A stretch of DNA of 64,000 nt from JAGQKC01 sp965223675 (GTDB lineage Bacteria; Nitrospirota; Nitrospiria; Nitrospirales; UBA8639), in NCBI GenBank assembly GCA_965223675.1, contig OZ245013.1, positions 3,720,001 to 3,784,000 on the forward strand, given 5' to 3'. Under the pieces are notes generated by a model that was not told the DNA's origin, did not search any database, and was given only the letters and a program-made list of their open reading frames with translations. Below are positions 1 through 8,112 of the stretch, piece by piece (the stretch's first letter is position 1; each line of letters starts with the position of its first letter). The position numbers were made by a program, and so were the translations under genes.

Positions 1-1
1 T

Positions 2-637
2 TTGAAGGGAATAGATTTAGATGTCGACATGGGAGAGATCTTGTTGCTGGTTGGACCATCCGGAAGTGGTAAAACGACATTGTTATCAGTGATTGCCGGC
101 ATCTTAGATGCTGATGAAGGTGAACTTCATATCCTCGATCAATCGATCGCTGACCTTTCGGCGGGTGCGAAAACACTGTTTCGTCGTGACTACTTGAGTT
201 TTGTGTTTCAGCAGTACAACTTGTTGCCGACGTTAACAGCAGCGGAGAATGCGGCAGTGCCGTTATTCATTCGTGGTGTCTCGAAAAAGGAAGCGTTAGA
301 TAATGCTGTAGAAATTTTAACGGAACTTGGAATGAGCGAACGAACGCAGTCGTTACCATCAAAATTGTCAGGTGGTGAGCAACAGCGTGTAGCTATTGCT
401 CGAGCTTTAGTTGGAGAGCCGCGTCTCTTACTTTGTGACGAACCGACTGCCAGTTTAGATGGAGAGACAGGCCATAAAGTTGTTGAACAACTACAGCGTA
501 TTGGCAAGCGACCGGACCGTGCCGTCGTGATCGTGACACACGATTCACGAATTTTTGAGTTTGGCGATCGCATCGTGCATATGGAAGATGGACAAATTCA
601 TCAAGTGGAACGCGTAAACGGCGGGGATATCCAATGA
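2..637 (+). CDS. ABC transporter ATP-binding protein, LolD/MacB/DevA family (5' end cut by window)
   Basis: Nucleotide-binding subunit that powers an inner-membrane exporter. In the visible part, Walker A GPSGSGKTT is at residues 18-26, the Q-loop near 70, signature LSGGEQQ at 122-128, Walker B LLLCDEPT at 142-149 and the switch histidine at 180. The family usually begins about 25-30 residues earlier, so the true start lies left of the window and the TTG at position 2 is only an internal codon. The stop overlaps the next start (ATGA), so it is translationally coupled to the HlyD adaptor. With the adaptor and the outer-membrane factor it forms a three-component exporter of MacAB-TolC or DevBCA type. 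The permease should lie upstream, outside the window. Substrate unknown. Confidence 0.93.
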   Translation: MKGIDLDVDMGEILLLVGPSGSGKTTLLSVIAGILDADEGELHILDQSIADLSAGAKTLFRRDYLSFVFQQYNLLPTLTAAENAAVPLFIRGVSKKEALDNAVEILTELGMSERTQSLPSKLSGGEQQRVAIARALVGEPRLLLCDEPTASLDGETGHKVVEQLQRIGKRPDRAVVIVTHDSRIFEFGDRIVHMEDGQIHQVERVNGGDIQ

Positions 638-1596
638 TCTTAAGGCGACTAAGTTTTTGGATTGCTGTAGGAGGTATCATCTTGACAGTCACCACCTTGT
701 GGGGGGCACGTGATACACCTCCAGCCCCTCCTCCGTTAGAAGCCCCTCCACGAAATCCGTACTCAGAAACAGTGGCCGCATCGGGGATTATCGAAGCCGT
801 GAATGAGAATGTCCGTATTGCGCCTCCTGTATCAGGGCTTGTGACCAAAGTCTATGTCGAAGTGGGTGACTCGGTGAAACAGGGTCAACCCTTATTTCAG
901 CTCGATGATCGTGAATTACGCGCACGACTTCAGACCCGACAAGACGCAATTCCATCGGCTATGGCTCGCATTGACGAACAGAAGATTCGACTAAAAGATC
1001 TTATGGATCAATTGGGACGGTTGAAGGCTGTAGAAGATCGGCGAGCTGTGAGTCAAGACGACATTCAGCGAAAATGGCACGAAGTCGAAGGAGCCAAACG
1101 TGCGCTTATTCGAGCAAAAGCCGACCTCCGTTTGGCCAACACACAACGAAACGAAGCGAAGATTCTTTTGGAGCGATTAACAGTACGAGCTCCTCGTGCC
1201 GGGACAATTCTTCAGGTGGATGTGCGAGCGGGGGAATATGCAATGGTTGGCGCTCAGGATCCATATATTTTGTTGGGCGATACTGAAAGCCTACAGGTCC
1301 GGGCCGATATCGATGAAGTGAATGCCCCATTAGTCAAACCTCAGAGCCCAGCTGTGGCGTATCTGAAAGGTTCAACGAAACGATCTATTCCTCTTGAATT
1401 TACTCGTATTGAACCGTACATCGTCCCAAAACGTTCGCTCACTGGCGATAATCGAGAGCGTGTGGATACGCGCGTGTTACAAGTGATTTATCAATTTAAA
1501 AAACCAGCGTTTCCCGTGTATGTGGGGCAACAGGTAGACGTATTCATCGAACGCTCTCAAGCGTCGAAGATGGTACTCAAGGACAAGTCAGAATGA
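634..1596 (+). CDS. HlyD/MacA/DevB-type periplasmic adaptor protein
   Basis: Membrane-fusion subunit linking the inner-membrane ABC exporter to an outer-membrane channel. It has one N-terminal membrane segment (about residues 8-24), a proline-rich linker, a biotinyl/lipoyl-like half near 45-90 (PPVSGLVTKVYVEVGDSV), a long helical hairpin about 90-185, the second lipoyl half near 187-205 (VRAPRAGTILQVDVRAGEYA) and a beta-barrel region after that. At 320 residues it has normal adaptor length. The start overlaps the upstream stop by four bases and its own stop overlaps the start of the outer-membrane factor, giving a tightly coupled operon. It most resembles DevB-like adaptors, but MacA-like is possible. 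Confidence 0.9.
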   Translation: MILRRLSFWIAVGGIILTVTTLWGARDTPPAPPPLEAPPRNPYSETVAASGIIEAVNENVRIAPPVSGLVTKVYVEVGDSVKQGQPLFQLDDRELRARLQTRQDAIPSAMARIDEQKIRLKDLMDQLGRLKAVEDRRAVSQDDIQRKWHEVEGAKRALIRAKADLRLANTQRNEAKILLERLTVRAPRAGTILQVDVRAGEYAMVGAQDPYILLGDTESLQVRADIDEVNAPLVKPQSPAVAYLKGSTKRSIPLEFTRIEPYIVPKRSLTGDNRERVDTRVLQVIYQFKKPAFPVYVGQQVDVFIERSQASKMVLKDKSE

Positions 1597-3164
1597 TTCC
1601 CTCTTTTAGCTTTTTTCACTGTACGTTTCATCCTTCACGTTTCATCCTTCACGTTTCACCCTTCACGATTCTCTGTTCCCGTTTCATGTCTCATGTCTGG
1701 CGAGTATGTCTTATCTTCATATTGCTTAGTATCGCGGGATGCCTGGTAGGTCCGGACTATCAACAACCGAAAATTGATGTGCCGAGTGACTGGAGTTCAA
1801 TGACGCTTGAGGGTCACAGTACGGCTATTCCGATTACGTCTCATGACTCACCTGAAGCCAAATGGTGGGAGGCGTTTGAAAACGACGAACTCTCTTGGCT
1901 TATTAATCTGGCGCTAGAGAGAAATCACGATGTGCGCGAAGCAAGCCTCCGTGTCTTAGAAGGGCGTGCGCTGACGACTGCTGCTGGAGCCGGACTCTAT
2001 CCCCAAGTCAATGTCAACGGGTCCTATAGCCGAAATCGACGCTCTGAAACGATCTTGGTGAATCCCACAGGCAGCGCACCAGAAGGTTTTGCTCCACCTG
2101 GCGCGAATTTTGATGTCTGGAATGCGCTGCTCGATTTACGATGGGAATTGGACTTATGGGGACGGATCCGTCGAGGCGTTGAGGCCGTTGAGGCTGATGC
2201 AGGAGCGTTAGAGATGGAGCATCGCGGAGTTGTCCTTTCACTGATTAGTGATGTCGGGGAATCATACTTTCGACTGCGAGAGCTTGATGAACAAATTGAG
2301 ATCGCAGAAAAGAATCTTGCACTTAGACAGGATTCGTTGAACTTGCTCAAGACTCGAGCCGATGCGGGGTTGATTTCAGATCTTGATGTCAAACGCGCGG
2401 AGATTCTTGTGGCTGAAAACGCCGCACAAATCCCCGAACTTCGTCGACAGCGAGCCGTTGAAGCCCATCACCTTGAAGTGTTGACAGGGTCACGACCCAA
2501 TACATTAGCGCTTTCAAAAAAACCGCTCAGGCATGTAGTGACACAACCTCAGATTCCTGTTGGGCTTCCCGCTGAACTGTTAGAGCGTCGACCAGATATC
2601 GTACAGGTAGAACAGTCGTTGATGGCTGCGAATGCACGAATTGGCGAAGCCCGTGCCTATTTCTTTCCATCCATCAGTATTACGGGTAACGGTGGGTTTC
2701 AAACCAGCGAGTTTGACCAATGGTTTAACTGGGCCAGTCGCTCGATGAGCATCGGTCCGTCGGTCACGCTCCCTATCTTTCTTGGGAAAACGAATGTTGC
2801 CCGCTTAGAAGTTGCTGAAGTGCGATATGAGCAAATGTTACAGCAGTATCATCAAACGATACTCAACGCGTTTCGTGAAGTGTCTGACCTGTTAGTCGCG
2901 TTACAAACACGAGCTGCACAACTTCAGCATCAACACCGACAAGTGGCGGCAGCAAACGAGGCTCGAGAACTTGCAGAAATTCGCTACCGAAAAGGCCTCG
3001 TTGCCTATCTTGATGTCTTAGATGCACAACGGAGTGTATTGAGTGCCGAACAAACTTTGGTTGCAACAGAGAGATCCCGTCTCACAGAAATGATCGCCCT
3101 ATTTAAAGCTGTTGGTGGTGGCTGGGAAGTTGAAGAAAAATTAGAAATGATCAGTGTGAAATAA
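1593..3164 (+). CDS. Outer-membrane factor lipoprotein, NodT/TolC family
   Basis: Outer-membrane exit channel of the exporter encoded just upstream. The signature start of NodT-family mature proteins (CLVGPDYQQP) follows a lipobox (SIAGC), so the protein is probably lipidated, and two TolC-type helical repeats follow (about residues 80-290 and 320-500). Start choice is uncertain. ATG 1593 overlaps the adaptor stop and has AAGGAC about nine bases upstream, but it adds 31 residues encoded by a 14-bp tandem repeat in front of an otherwise normal signal peptide. ATG 1686 gives a conventional lipoprotein signal with the cysteine at residue 19. I keep 1593 as the coupled start; 1686 may be the functional one. 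Confidence 0.9.
   Translation: MIPSFSFFHCTFHPSRFILHVSPFTILCSRFMSHVWRVCLIFILLSIAGCLVGPDYQQPKIDVPSDWSSMTLEGHSTAIPITSHDSPEAKWWEAFENDELSWLINLALERNHDVREASLRVLEGRALTTAAGAGLYPQVNVNGSYSRNRRSETILVNPTGSAPEGFAPPGANFDVWNALLDLRWELDLWGRIRRGVEAVEADAGALEMEHRGVVLSLISDVGESYFRLRELDEQIEIAEKNLALRQDSLNLLKTRADAGLISDLDVKRAEILVAENAAQIPELRRQRAVEAHHLEVLTGSRPNTLALSKKPLRHVVTQPQIPVGLPAELLERRPDIVQVEQSLMAANARIGEARAYFFPSISITGNGGFQTSEFDQWFNWASRSMSIGPSVTLPIFLGKTNVARLEVAEVRYEQMLQQYHQTILNAFREVSDLLVALQTRAAQLQHQHRQVAAANEARELAEIRYRKGLVAYLDVLDAQRSVLSAEQTLVATERSRLTEMIALFKAVGGGWEVEEKLEMISVK
1623..1664 (+). repeat. Three tandem copies of a 14-bp unit
   Basis: The unit acgtttcatccttc occurs at 1623-1636, 1637-1650 and, with one change, 1651-1664. 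It lies between the overlapping start at 1593 and the more signal-peptide-like start at 1686. Fourteen is not a multiple of three, so gain or loss of one copy would shift the frame of any product started at 1593. Confidence 0.9.
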
Positions 3165-3235
3165 GAAAAAGAAGTACGGGCTACAATAATGTTGAATAAG
3201 AATTTCCTCAAATCACTTCCTGTTGTGAAGTAGCT

Positions 3236-4162
3236 ATGTTGGTAACTCTTTCTTTCTTCGCTCTAAGCATTTCTCTAGCAACCTCTGAAGTGTTAGCAGA
3301 TGAGTCAGAAGGAGTGAAACGCATTCAAAATGATGGTCCAAGAAATATGGTGCTGATTCCTGCGGGAGTGTTTGAGATGGGAAGCACGGATCAGCAAGCG
3401 GGGGCAGATGAACATCCTCAACACACGGTTTCCTTGAATGCGTTTTATTTAGATACGTTTGAAGTTACGAATCGGGAATTTCGAAAATTTGTGAAAGCCC
3501 ATCATTATAAGACCACAGCAGAGAAAAATGGGAAAGCTTGGGTCTATGTAGAGGATGAGCAGTGGACAGAACTTCCTGGAGCGTGGTGGCGAAAACCAGA
3601 AGGGAAAGAAAGCGTATTTGCGTCACGCCGCGGAAGTCATCCAGCGGTCATACTCTCATGGGAAGACGCCAAAGCCTATTGCGAGAGTGTCGGCAAACGT
3701 CTGCCTACTGAAGCGGAATGGGAATATGCGGCGCGTGCGGGTTCTCCGACCAATACATGGTGGGGGCGCAGTTCTTCAAAATCAAAAGAGGCTGGGAATG
3801 TAGCCGATCAGACGCACAAGCGCGAGTTTCCGAAAAGACCGTGGCCGACTCTGGAAAGCTACGACGATCAGTATTTTCGAACGGCCCCTGTGGGAACATT
3901 TAAGCCAAATAACTGGGGCCTTTATGACATGATAGGGAACGCATGGGAATGGGTAGGCGATTGGTATTCTGAAAATTACTATTCCCAAAGTCCTAAAAAG
4001 AATCCTCAAGGGCCATCCACGGGCCACTTCAAAGTCCTGCGTGGCGGTTCTTGGGCGACGTCTCCGGAGTTTCTCGGTACTGGCGTACGAATCTTTAATT
4101 TACCGACTTCTCGAAATGCTGCACATGGAGTTCGCTGTGCGAAAGATGTAGAACAGCAGTGA
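3236..4162 (+). CDS. Exported SUMF1/FGE-fold protein without the catalytic cysteines
   Basis: The first about 22 residues form a signal peptide (LSFFALSISLATSEVLA). The rest is one formylglycine-generating-enzyme/C-lectin-like domain: MVLIPAGVFEMGS near 38, EVTNREFRKFV, RLPTEAEWEYAARAG, WGLYDMIGNAWEWV and the terminal RGGSW...GVRCA signature. True FGEs use two cysteines just after GGS; here that stretch is ATSPEFLG with none. The protein is therefore probably a structural, binding or modified-enzyme member rather than a sulfatase activator, and no sulfatase gene is nearby. It is the first of three SUMF1-domain proteins in this island and the only one without a protease domain. Function unknown. 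Confidence 0.85.
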   Translation: MLVTLSFFALSISLATSEVLADESEGVKRIQNDGPRNMVLIPAGVFEMGSTDQQAGADEHPQHTVSLNAFYLDTFEVTNREFRKFVKAHHYKTTAEKNGKAWVYVEDEQWTELPGAWWRKPEGKESVFASRRGSHPAVILSWEDAKAYCESVGKRLPTEAEWEYAARAGSPTNTWWGRSSSKSKEAGNVADQTHKREFPKRPWPTLESYDDQYFRTAPVGTFKPNNWGLYDMIGNAWEWVGDWYSENYYSQSPKKNPQGPSTGHFKVLRGGSWATSPEFLGTGVRIFNLPTSRNAAHGVRCAKDVEQQ

Positions 4163-4249
4163 TGAATGCAAAATGATGAGCGCTGAACAATAGGTTTGAG
4201 AATAAGAGCAGACAAGAAGGGAATAGCAGTGAAAATTTTGTTATGAGAT

Positions 4250-4327
4250 TTATCGTTTTCCGTTCCAAACATTAAGTCCTTCAAGATGAGCGATTGTAAT
4301 GAATTGCTGATCAAAGACCACGAGTTC
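4250..4327 (-). pseudogene. C-terminal remnant of a PIN-type (VapC-like) toxin
   Basis: On the minus strand, one frame off from the antitoxin and overlapping its last codons, there is an open stretch reading ELVVFDQQFITIAHLEGLNV and ending in TAA at 4250-4252. The pattern (hydrophobic strand, FDQ, then A..EGL.V) is that of the C-terminal end of PIN-domain toxins. No start or N-terminal acidic residues are present, so about 100 codons are missing. The antitoxin tail runs straight into this remnant, which suggests an internal deletion of the toxin gene. Confidence 0.5.
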
Positions 4328-4622
4328 CAACGTGGCACAACTGTTCCTGACGATCCTCAAGAATCGTCTGAGACAACGGTTTCCCTTTGATACGAATGGG
4401 TTTAAAGGGCTGGAGACCTACTAAAGATGATCGAGAGATCTTCCCGGTGGCAACTAAAACATGTAATTGTACTTCTTCTTGAGTCCCTTTATAAGGTAAT
4501 GGACGCAACTCCGCCATAGGCTCTCCTCGCTCGGTGACAACAAAGGTTGTGCCGTTACGGACCTCTTCAATATAAGATCCCAGTCGTTTGCTGAGTTCAC
4601 TGACGCTTATGACTTTTCTCAT
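4311..4622 (-). CDS. Phd/YefM-family antitoxin (VapB-like), toxin lost
   Basis: This 103-residue protein starts MRKVISVSELSKRLGSYIEE, a typical Phd/YefM DNA-binding N-terminus, followed by TFVVTERGEPMAELRP and a C-terminal IRIKGKPLSQTILEDR tail characteristic of VapB partners of PIN toxins. ATG at 4622 is preferred over longer readings because GGAGAA lies about six bases upstream and the conserved domain begins there. Such proteins bind their own promoter and neutralise a toxin encoded directly downstream; here only a toxin remnant remains. The last residues (QLCHVGTRGL) look like out-of-frame toxin sequence, so the C-terminus is probably not native. It is divergent from a second antitoxin at 4740. 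Confidence 0.8.
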   Translation of the reverse strand: MRKVISVSELSKRLGSYIEEVRNGTTFVVTERGEPMAELRPLPYKGTQEEVQLHVLVATGKISRSSLVGLQPFKPIRIKGKPLSQTILEDRQEQLCHVGTRGL

Positions 4623-4739
4623 ATACTGTTCTCCTGGTCGAGGTGGATCAATATTTGAGATTTTGTCAAGAATGCTTTGTGCTAAGCAATATTGTTTGAA
4701 ATTGACGAAAATGACTTGTTGACATAGAGTTGCAACATC

Positions 4740-4955
4740 ATGGCAATTGTGACGATCAACCAAGCCAGGAGACAATTCCCTCAGCTTTTGCAACGAGCAC
4801 AGGCTGGAGAGGAAATCATAGTCGCCAGGAAAAGTGAGCCCGTTGTAAAAATCGTACCGATTACGGAAACCCAGAAAGAACGGCATCTTGGTGGCGCCAA
4901 AGGGATTGTGAAATATATAGCTGACGATTTTGATAAGCCTCTTCCTCTGAATTGA
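4740..4955 (+). CDS. Phd/YefM-family antitoxin without a toxin partner
   Basis: A 71-residue protein with the family pattern VTINQARRQFPQLLQRAQAG, EEIIVARKSEPVVKIVPI and a C-terminal AKGIVKYIADDFDKPLP. Relatives usually continue a few residues past DDFDxPL into the toxin-binding end, and here a stop follows soon after, so the tail may be slightly shortened. No PIN or other toxin frame follows: 4956-5149 is non-coding. No good ribosome-binding site precedes the ATG. It is arranged head to head with the minus-strand antitoxin, 117 bases apart. It may be a relic or may counteract a toxin encoded elsewhere. Confidence 0.7.
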   Translation: MAIVTINQARRQFPQLLQRAQAGEEIIVARKSEPVVKIVPITETQKERHLGGAKGIVKYIADDFDKPLPLN

Positions 4956-5149
4956 CAGGGCTAATATCGCCTATGCACTCAGTTTAAATTCTGCACTTCG
5001 CGTTTCTCATCCCGCATTTCCGCCACTTCCCCTCTAGCTTCATTTATCCATACGCGGTAGACTTCTCGGTCACTTCGACCTCAAGTATTATTGTTGAAAG
5101 AGCCATTTGGGGCTTGTTGTAGGCGTAACTGAATGGGAAGATTTCGTTG

Positions 5150-6631
5150 ATGATGAGTTGGAACCTTTATATTGTACTTTGTGTATATCTGTTACTTGGG
5201 AACATATCTATCAGTGCAGCCGCAGATCTCAACGATCTGAAAGCTGGAGTCGTGAAGATTACCAGCAATCCACAAGAAGGCAGTCGAAAGGTAGGAACCG
5301 GTTTCATTATTCGAGTAGAGCCTGAGGTGGCCTATATCATCACGGCCGCGCATGTGGTGTCAGGCGATGCCCAACCGCGGGTGGAATTTTTTACAAACCG
5401 CAATGTGTCAGTCAAAGGAGCCGTTCTGCCCGGGGCAGAAGTGAATGATGATGTCCGGGGGCTTGCGTTGGTTGTGGTGCAAGGAAAGGATCAAATCCCC
5501 AAGGGTCTACAAAGTCTCTCGTTTGGAACCTCAACAGATATGGTGTCTGGTGGAGAAGAAACCCGGATCATTGGGCATCCGGGTGGAGGTGGAGACTGGG
5601 CAGTACTGAAACGCGATATTTCAAATCGATTCGGACGAGATATCACCTTAGACCCTGGTGTCGCTTCGAGGTTTTCGGGTGGTCCCATGGTGATCAATGG
5701 CAAAGTCATGGGGATTGTCATGTCAAATCGTGGGGAGTTTGGCCTGGGCATTACTCATAAGAGCGTACTTAATTATGTTGAAGGATTCGGCGTGCAACCT
5801 CAAGGATCGAAGATCGTTCACGCTGTTCCTTCAGTTTCGTCAAGCACGGCAAGTGATCAGCCACCACGTTCAGCAGAGAAACAAGTGGTGAGCGAGTTTC
5901 CGACTACAAAAACGGGCAAAGACAATGCACCGATGGTGTTGGTGCCAGTCGGGGAATTCTCAATGGGTTCGAAAAAAGATGAAGGAGACGATGATGAGCA
6001 CCCGCGACATGGAGTCTATCTCGACGCGTACTTCATCGATCAATACGAAGTCACTGTCGGACAATATAAGAAATTCCTTACGGCAACTAGCCGAAGAAAG
6101 CCTCGGTATTGGAATCAGGTGAGTCTATCAGAACATGCCAAGAAACCTGTCGTCGGCGTGTCGTGGCATGATGCGGCTGCCTATTGTCAATGGACGGGTA
6201 GGCGTCTCCCAACCGAAGCGGAGTGGGAAAAAGCGGCAAGAGGGACGGAGAAGCGAACCTATCCCTGGGGCGATAGCGACCCTACCTCGAATAGGGGAAA
6301 CTTTGGCCAAGATTGGGATGATAGTGTCATATATGCGGAAAAGCTAAAACCAACAGGCTCCTACGAGCAAGGGAAAAGTCCCTACGGCATGTATGACATG
6401 GCCGGAAACGTTTGGGAATGGGTCGCCGATTGGTATGCGAAGGATTATTATAAAAAGAGTCCGAAGAAAAACCCTACAGGTCCCTCAAGTGGAACAAGCA
6501 AAGTCCTTCGTGGTGGCTCCTGGGACGATAATCCGTCGACTCTTCGGTCAGCGGGTCGGATTAGAATCAGTCCCTCATTTCGGAATGCGGTTTTCGGGTT
6601 TCGTTGTGCCCAAGACGCGGTACAACGATGA
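5150..6631 (+). CDS. Exported trypsin-like protease domain fused to a SUMF1/FGE-fold domain
   Basis: A signal peptide (about 1-24) leads into a chymotrypsin-fold S1 domain (about 27-220), then a linker and a SUMF1 domain (about 255-490, MVLVPVGEFSMGS to FGFRCAQD). Counting from ATG 5150, the catalytic histidine is H68 (TAAHVV) and the serine S176 (FSGGP). The position of the Asp in the family's D-L-A motif is glycine (RGLA), so the triad is incomplete or rearranged. The SUMF1 part lacks the paired FGE cysteines. I chose ATG 5150 because GGGAAG lies nine bases upstream; TTG 5147 and ATG 5153 are alternatives. It shares its architecture with the gene at 10276. Probable site: periplasm or cell surface. 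Confidence 0.87.
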   Translation: MMSWNLYIVLCVYLLLGNISISAAADLNDLKAGVVKITSNPQEGSRKVGTGFIIRVEPEVAYIITAAHVVSGDAQPRVEFFTNRNVSVKGAVLPGAEVNDDVRGLALVVVQGKDQIPKGLQSLSFGTSTDMVSGGEETRIIGHPGGGGDWAVLKRDISNRFGRDITLDPGVASRFSGGPMVINGKVMGIVMSNRGEFGLGITHKSVLNYVEGFGVQPQGSKIVHAVPSVSSSTASDQPPRSAEKQVVSEFPTTKTGKDNAPMVLVPVGEFSMGSKKDEGDDDEHPRHGVYLDAYFIDQYEVTVGQYKKFLTATSRRKPRYWNQVSLSEHAKKPVVGVSWHDAAAYCQWTGRRLPTEAEWEKAARGTEKRTYPWGDSDPTSNRGNFGQDWDDSVIYAEKLKPTGSYEQGKSPYGMYDMAGNVWEWVADWYAKDYYKKSPKKNPTGPSSGTSKVLRGGSWDDNPSTLRSAGRIRISPSFRNAVFGFRCAQDAVQR

Positions 6632-6634
6632 TAA

Positions 6635-6712
6635 ACGCGAAATGCTGAGTGCGGAATGATAAAGAAACAACGCGGAAGGCTAAATGCTAAGTGCTAAATG
6701 ATTAATAAATAA
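6635..6712 (+). repeat. Low-complexity intergenic words (aaatgctgagtgc family)
   Basis: Contains gcgaaatgctgagtgcgga and ggctaaatgctaagtgct, two degenerate copies of a word. Its reverse complement recurs at 4978-5010 and 7195-7240, and related words appear in many other gaps of this window. No coding potential. Confidence 0.5.
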
Positions 6713-6715
6713 GAA

Positions 6716-7176
6716 TTGAGAAAGAGGCAAACTATTCAATCGGATTTGAAGGTCAGAACGAAAGATTTTGCATTGCAAATCATTCGGCTATTTTCTTCTT
6801 TGCCAAAGAGAACAGAGGCGCAGGTGTTGGGGAGGCAACTCCTTCGCAGTGGGACATCGATTGGAGCTTATAGCCGATTCAATTAACTTCCGTATACTTG
6901 GAGCGTTGATGCCGCGTAGTAAGTCTATATGGTTCAACTGGAACGTATTTGGATTCGCTATAATATCGCGAAGCATCTCGTGCGCGTTCGAGGGCAGAGT
7001 TTGTCAGCAAGATCGAAGGTGCGTCACAGGAATTAGAAGAGAGTCACTACTGATTGGAACTTCTCGAAGAAGCAAAGATTCTACCATCATCGAAACTTGC
7101 AGACGTTCGATCCGAGGCAGACGAACTGTTGGCCATGTTCATAGCCTCCGCTAAAACAGCAAAGACCAGAAAATGA
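6716..7176 (+). pseudogene. Four-helix-bundle protein (S23 / 23S rRNA intervening-sequence protein family), disrupted
   Basis: From about 6716 (possible TTG start) the frame reads a typical N-terminal half: KDFALQIIRLFSSLPK, QVLGRQLLRSGTSIGA. It is broken at 6868 by a 96-bp insert and resumes near 6964 as YREASRARSRAEFVSKIEGA, SQELEESHY, then a TGA where the family has Trp, then LELLEEAKILPSSKL up to TGA 7174-7176. At least two lesions (insertion and nonsense codon) make it non-functional. These roughly 120-residue proteins are common stand-alone genes of unclear function. Recognition rests on the family's LRSGTS and WLELL signatures. Confidence 0.8.
6868..6963. mobile_element. 96-bp MITE-like insertion with TTATAGC terminal inverted repeats
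   Basis: The segment starts TTATAGCCGATTC and ends GATTCGCTATAA. The outer seven bases are a perfect inverted repeat and the next bases are partly complementary. Removing it rejoins the two halves of the four-helix-bundle reading frame (GGAGC / TATCGCGAA) with about the expected spacing. Size, ends and gene disruption fit a miniature inverted-repeat element mobilised in trans. No transposase is present and no target duplication is clear. Confidence 0.5.
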
Positions 7177-7336
7177 TGTACCAACAATTCAATTAACGCC
7201 TTCCAAAATTCGCACCTATCACTTAGCATTCCGCATTGTATTTTCCTCTAGACTCCTTTCCCTGTCCACGGTAGACTGCTGGCACATTCCACGCGAATGT
7301 AAGAGCACATCAATAATGAAGGCTGAGGAGTGGATC

Positions 7337-8107
7337 ATGCAAAGCCATCTGTTGAAAAATCTACACATTCTCATCATAGGCCTCGTTTGCGTTTTCCTAA
7401 CTCCTAGTCTTTTGTTTGCCGATATCAGTCTGCAATATCAAAATCGTGGCCAATGGTATGAAGGTGTGAAGCCGAAGCCCGTCTCTGGGTACGATATCGA
7501 ATTAATTTCCGTGTTGGCGGACTATCAAGAGGAAAGCCAAACATTGCCCAAAAAGCTGAAGCTCCGGTTTTATCTGGAGCAAGATGCCGATGTGTTCCTC
7601 ACGGTGCGTGAACTGGACTATGAATATTACTACTGGTTGGATCGTGTGAAGCGTGATGTGCCTTGGAAGGCTGAAACATACAATAGCTTTGAGTGGGAGA
7701 CGGGGACAGTTCTTCGGCAACTCAGCGACTCCTTTGGTTTGTATGATCTGGGGGTTGTGGCACGTTTGGGCAAAGAGAGGCCTTCCGCTACAGAACAGGT
7801 CCTCCCGGCTATTCTCTTTCATTCGCAACTTCCCAAAGTGATTCAGGGCTATCGTTTCACGTTCAAAACCGGTGGGGATGCACGGTTGTTTTGCAAGATC
7901 TTCAAAGAGGGCGATGACGAACCGATCGATACGCAGGTCTTTCGTCGAAAACGAGGAGGTCGCCCGTTTACGATTACTTGGGACGCCTCACAGGCAGAGC
8001 CAGGAAACTATAAGTTAGTCATCACTGGATTCTTCTTAAACAATAATGCCGGGATCAAAGCGCAAACCATTCGCTTTTATCATCAATCTAGCCCACCAAT
8101 ACAGTAA
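7337..8107 (+). CDS. Secreted protein of unknown function
   Basis: A 256-residue protein with a clear signal peptide (about 1-28, core ILIIGLVCVFLTPSLLFA) and a mature, largely beta-type sequence beginning DISLQYQNRGQWYEGVKP. It is rich in aromatic residues (YEYYYWL) and ends with beta strands (GNYKLVITGFFLNNNAG). I do not recognise a family. ATG 7337 is preferred over 7316 because GAGGAG lies seven bases upstream. It sits between a protease-SUMF1 fusion and the membrane TIR gene, all on the + strand, so a shared envelope role is possible but unproven. Confidence 0.8.
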   Translation: MQSHLLKNLHILIIGLVCVFLTPSLLFADISLQYQNRGQWYEGVKPKPVSGYDIELISVLADYQEESQTLPKKLKLRFYLEQDADVFLTVRELDYEYYYWLDRVKRDVPWKAETYNSFEWETGTVLRQLSDSFGLYDLGVVARLGKERPSATEQVLPAILFHSQLPKVIQGYRFTFKTGGDARLFCKIFKEGDDEPIDTQVFRRKRGGRPFTITWDASQAEPGNYKLVITGFFLNNNAGIKAQTIRFYHQSSPPIQ

Positions 8108-8112
8108 ACCCA

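Noticed and set aside
3236..4162. Sulfatase-activating formylglycine-generating enzyme
   Set aside because: The fold matches but the two catalytic cysteines after GGS are absent and no sulfatase is present.
4719..4724. TTGACA as promoter of the antitoxin at 4740
   Set aside because: A matching -10 box would fall inside the coding region.
6768..7154. A 128-residue plus-strand reading frame
   Set aside because: It is an out-of-frame reading across the four-helix-bundle pseudogene and its insert.
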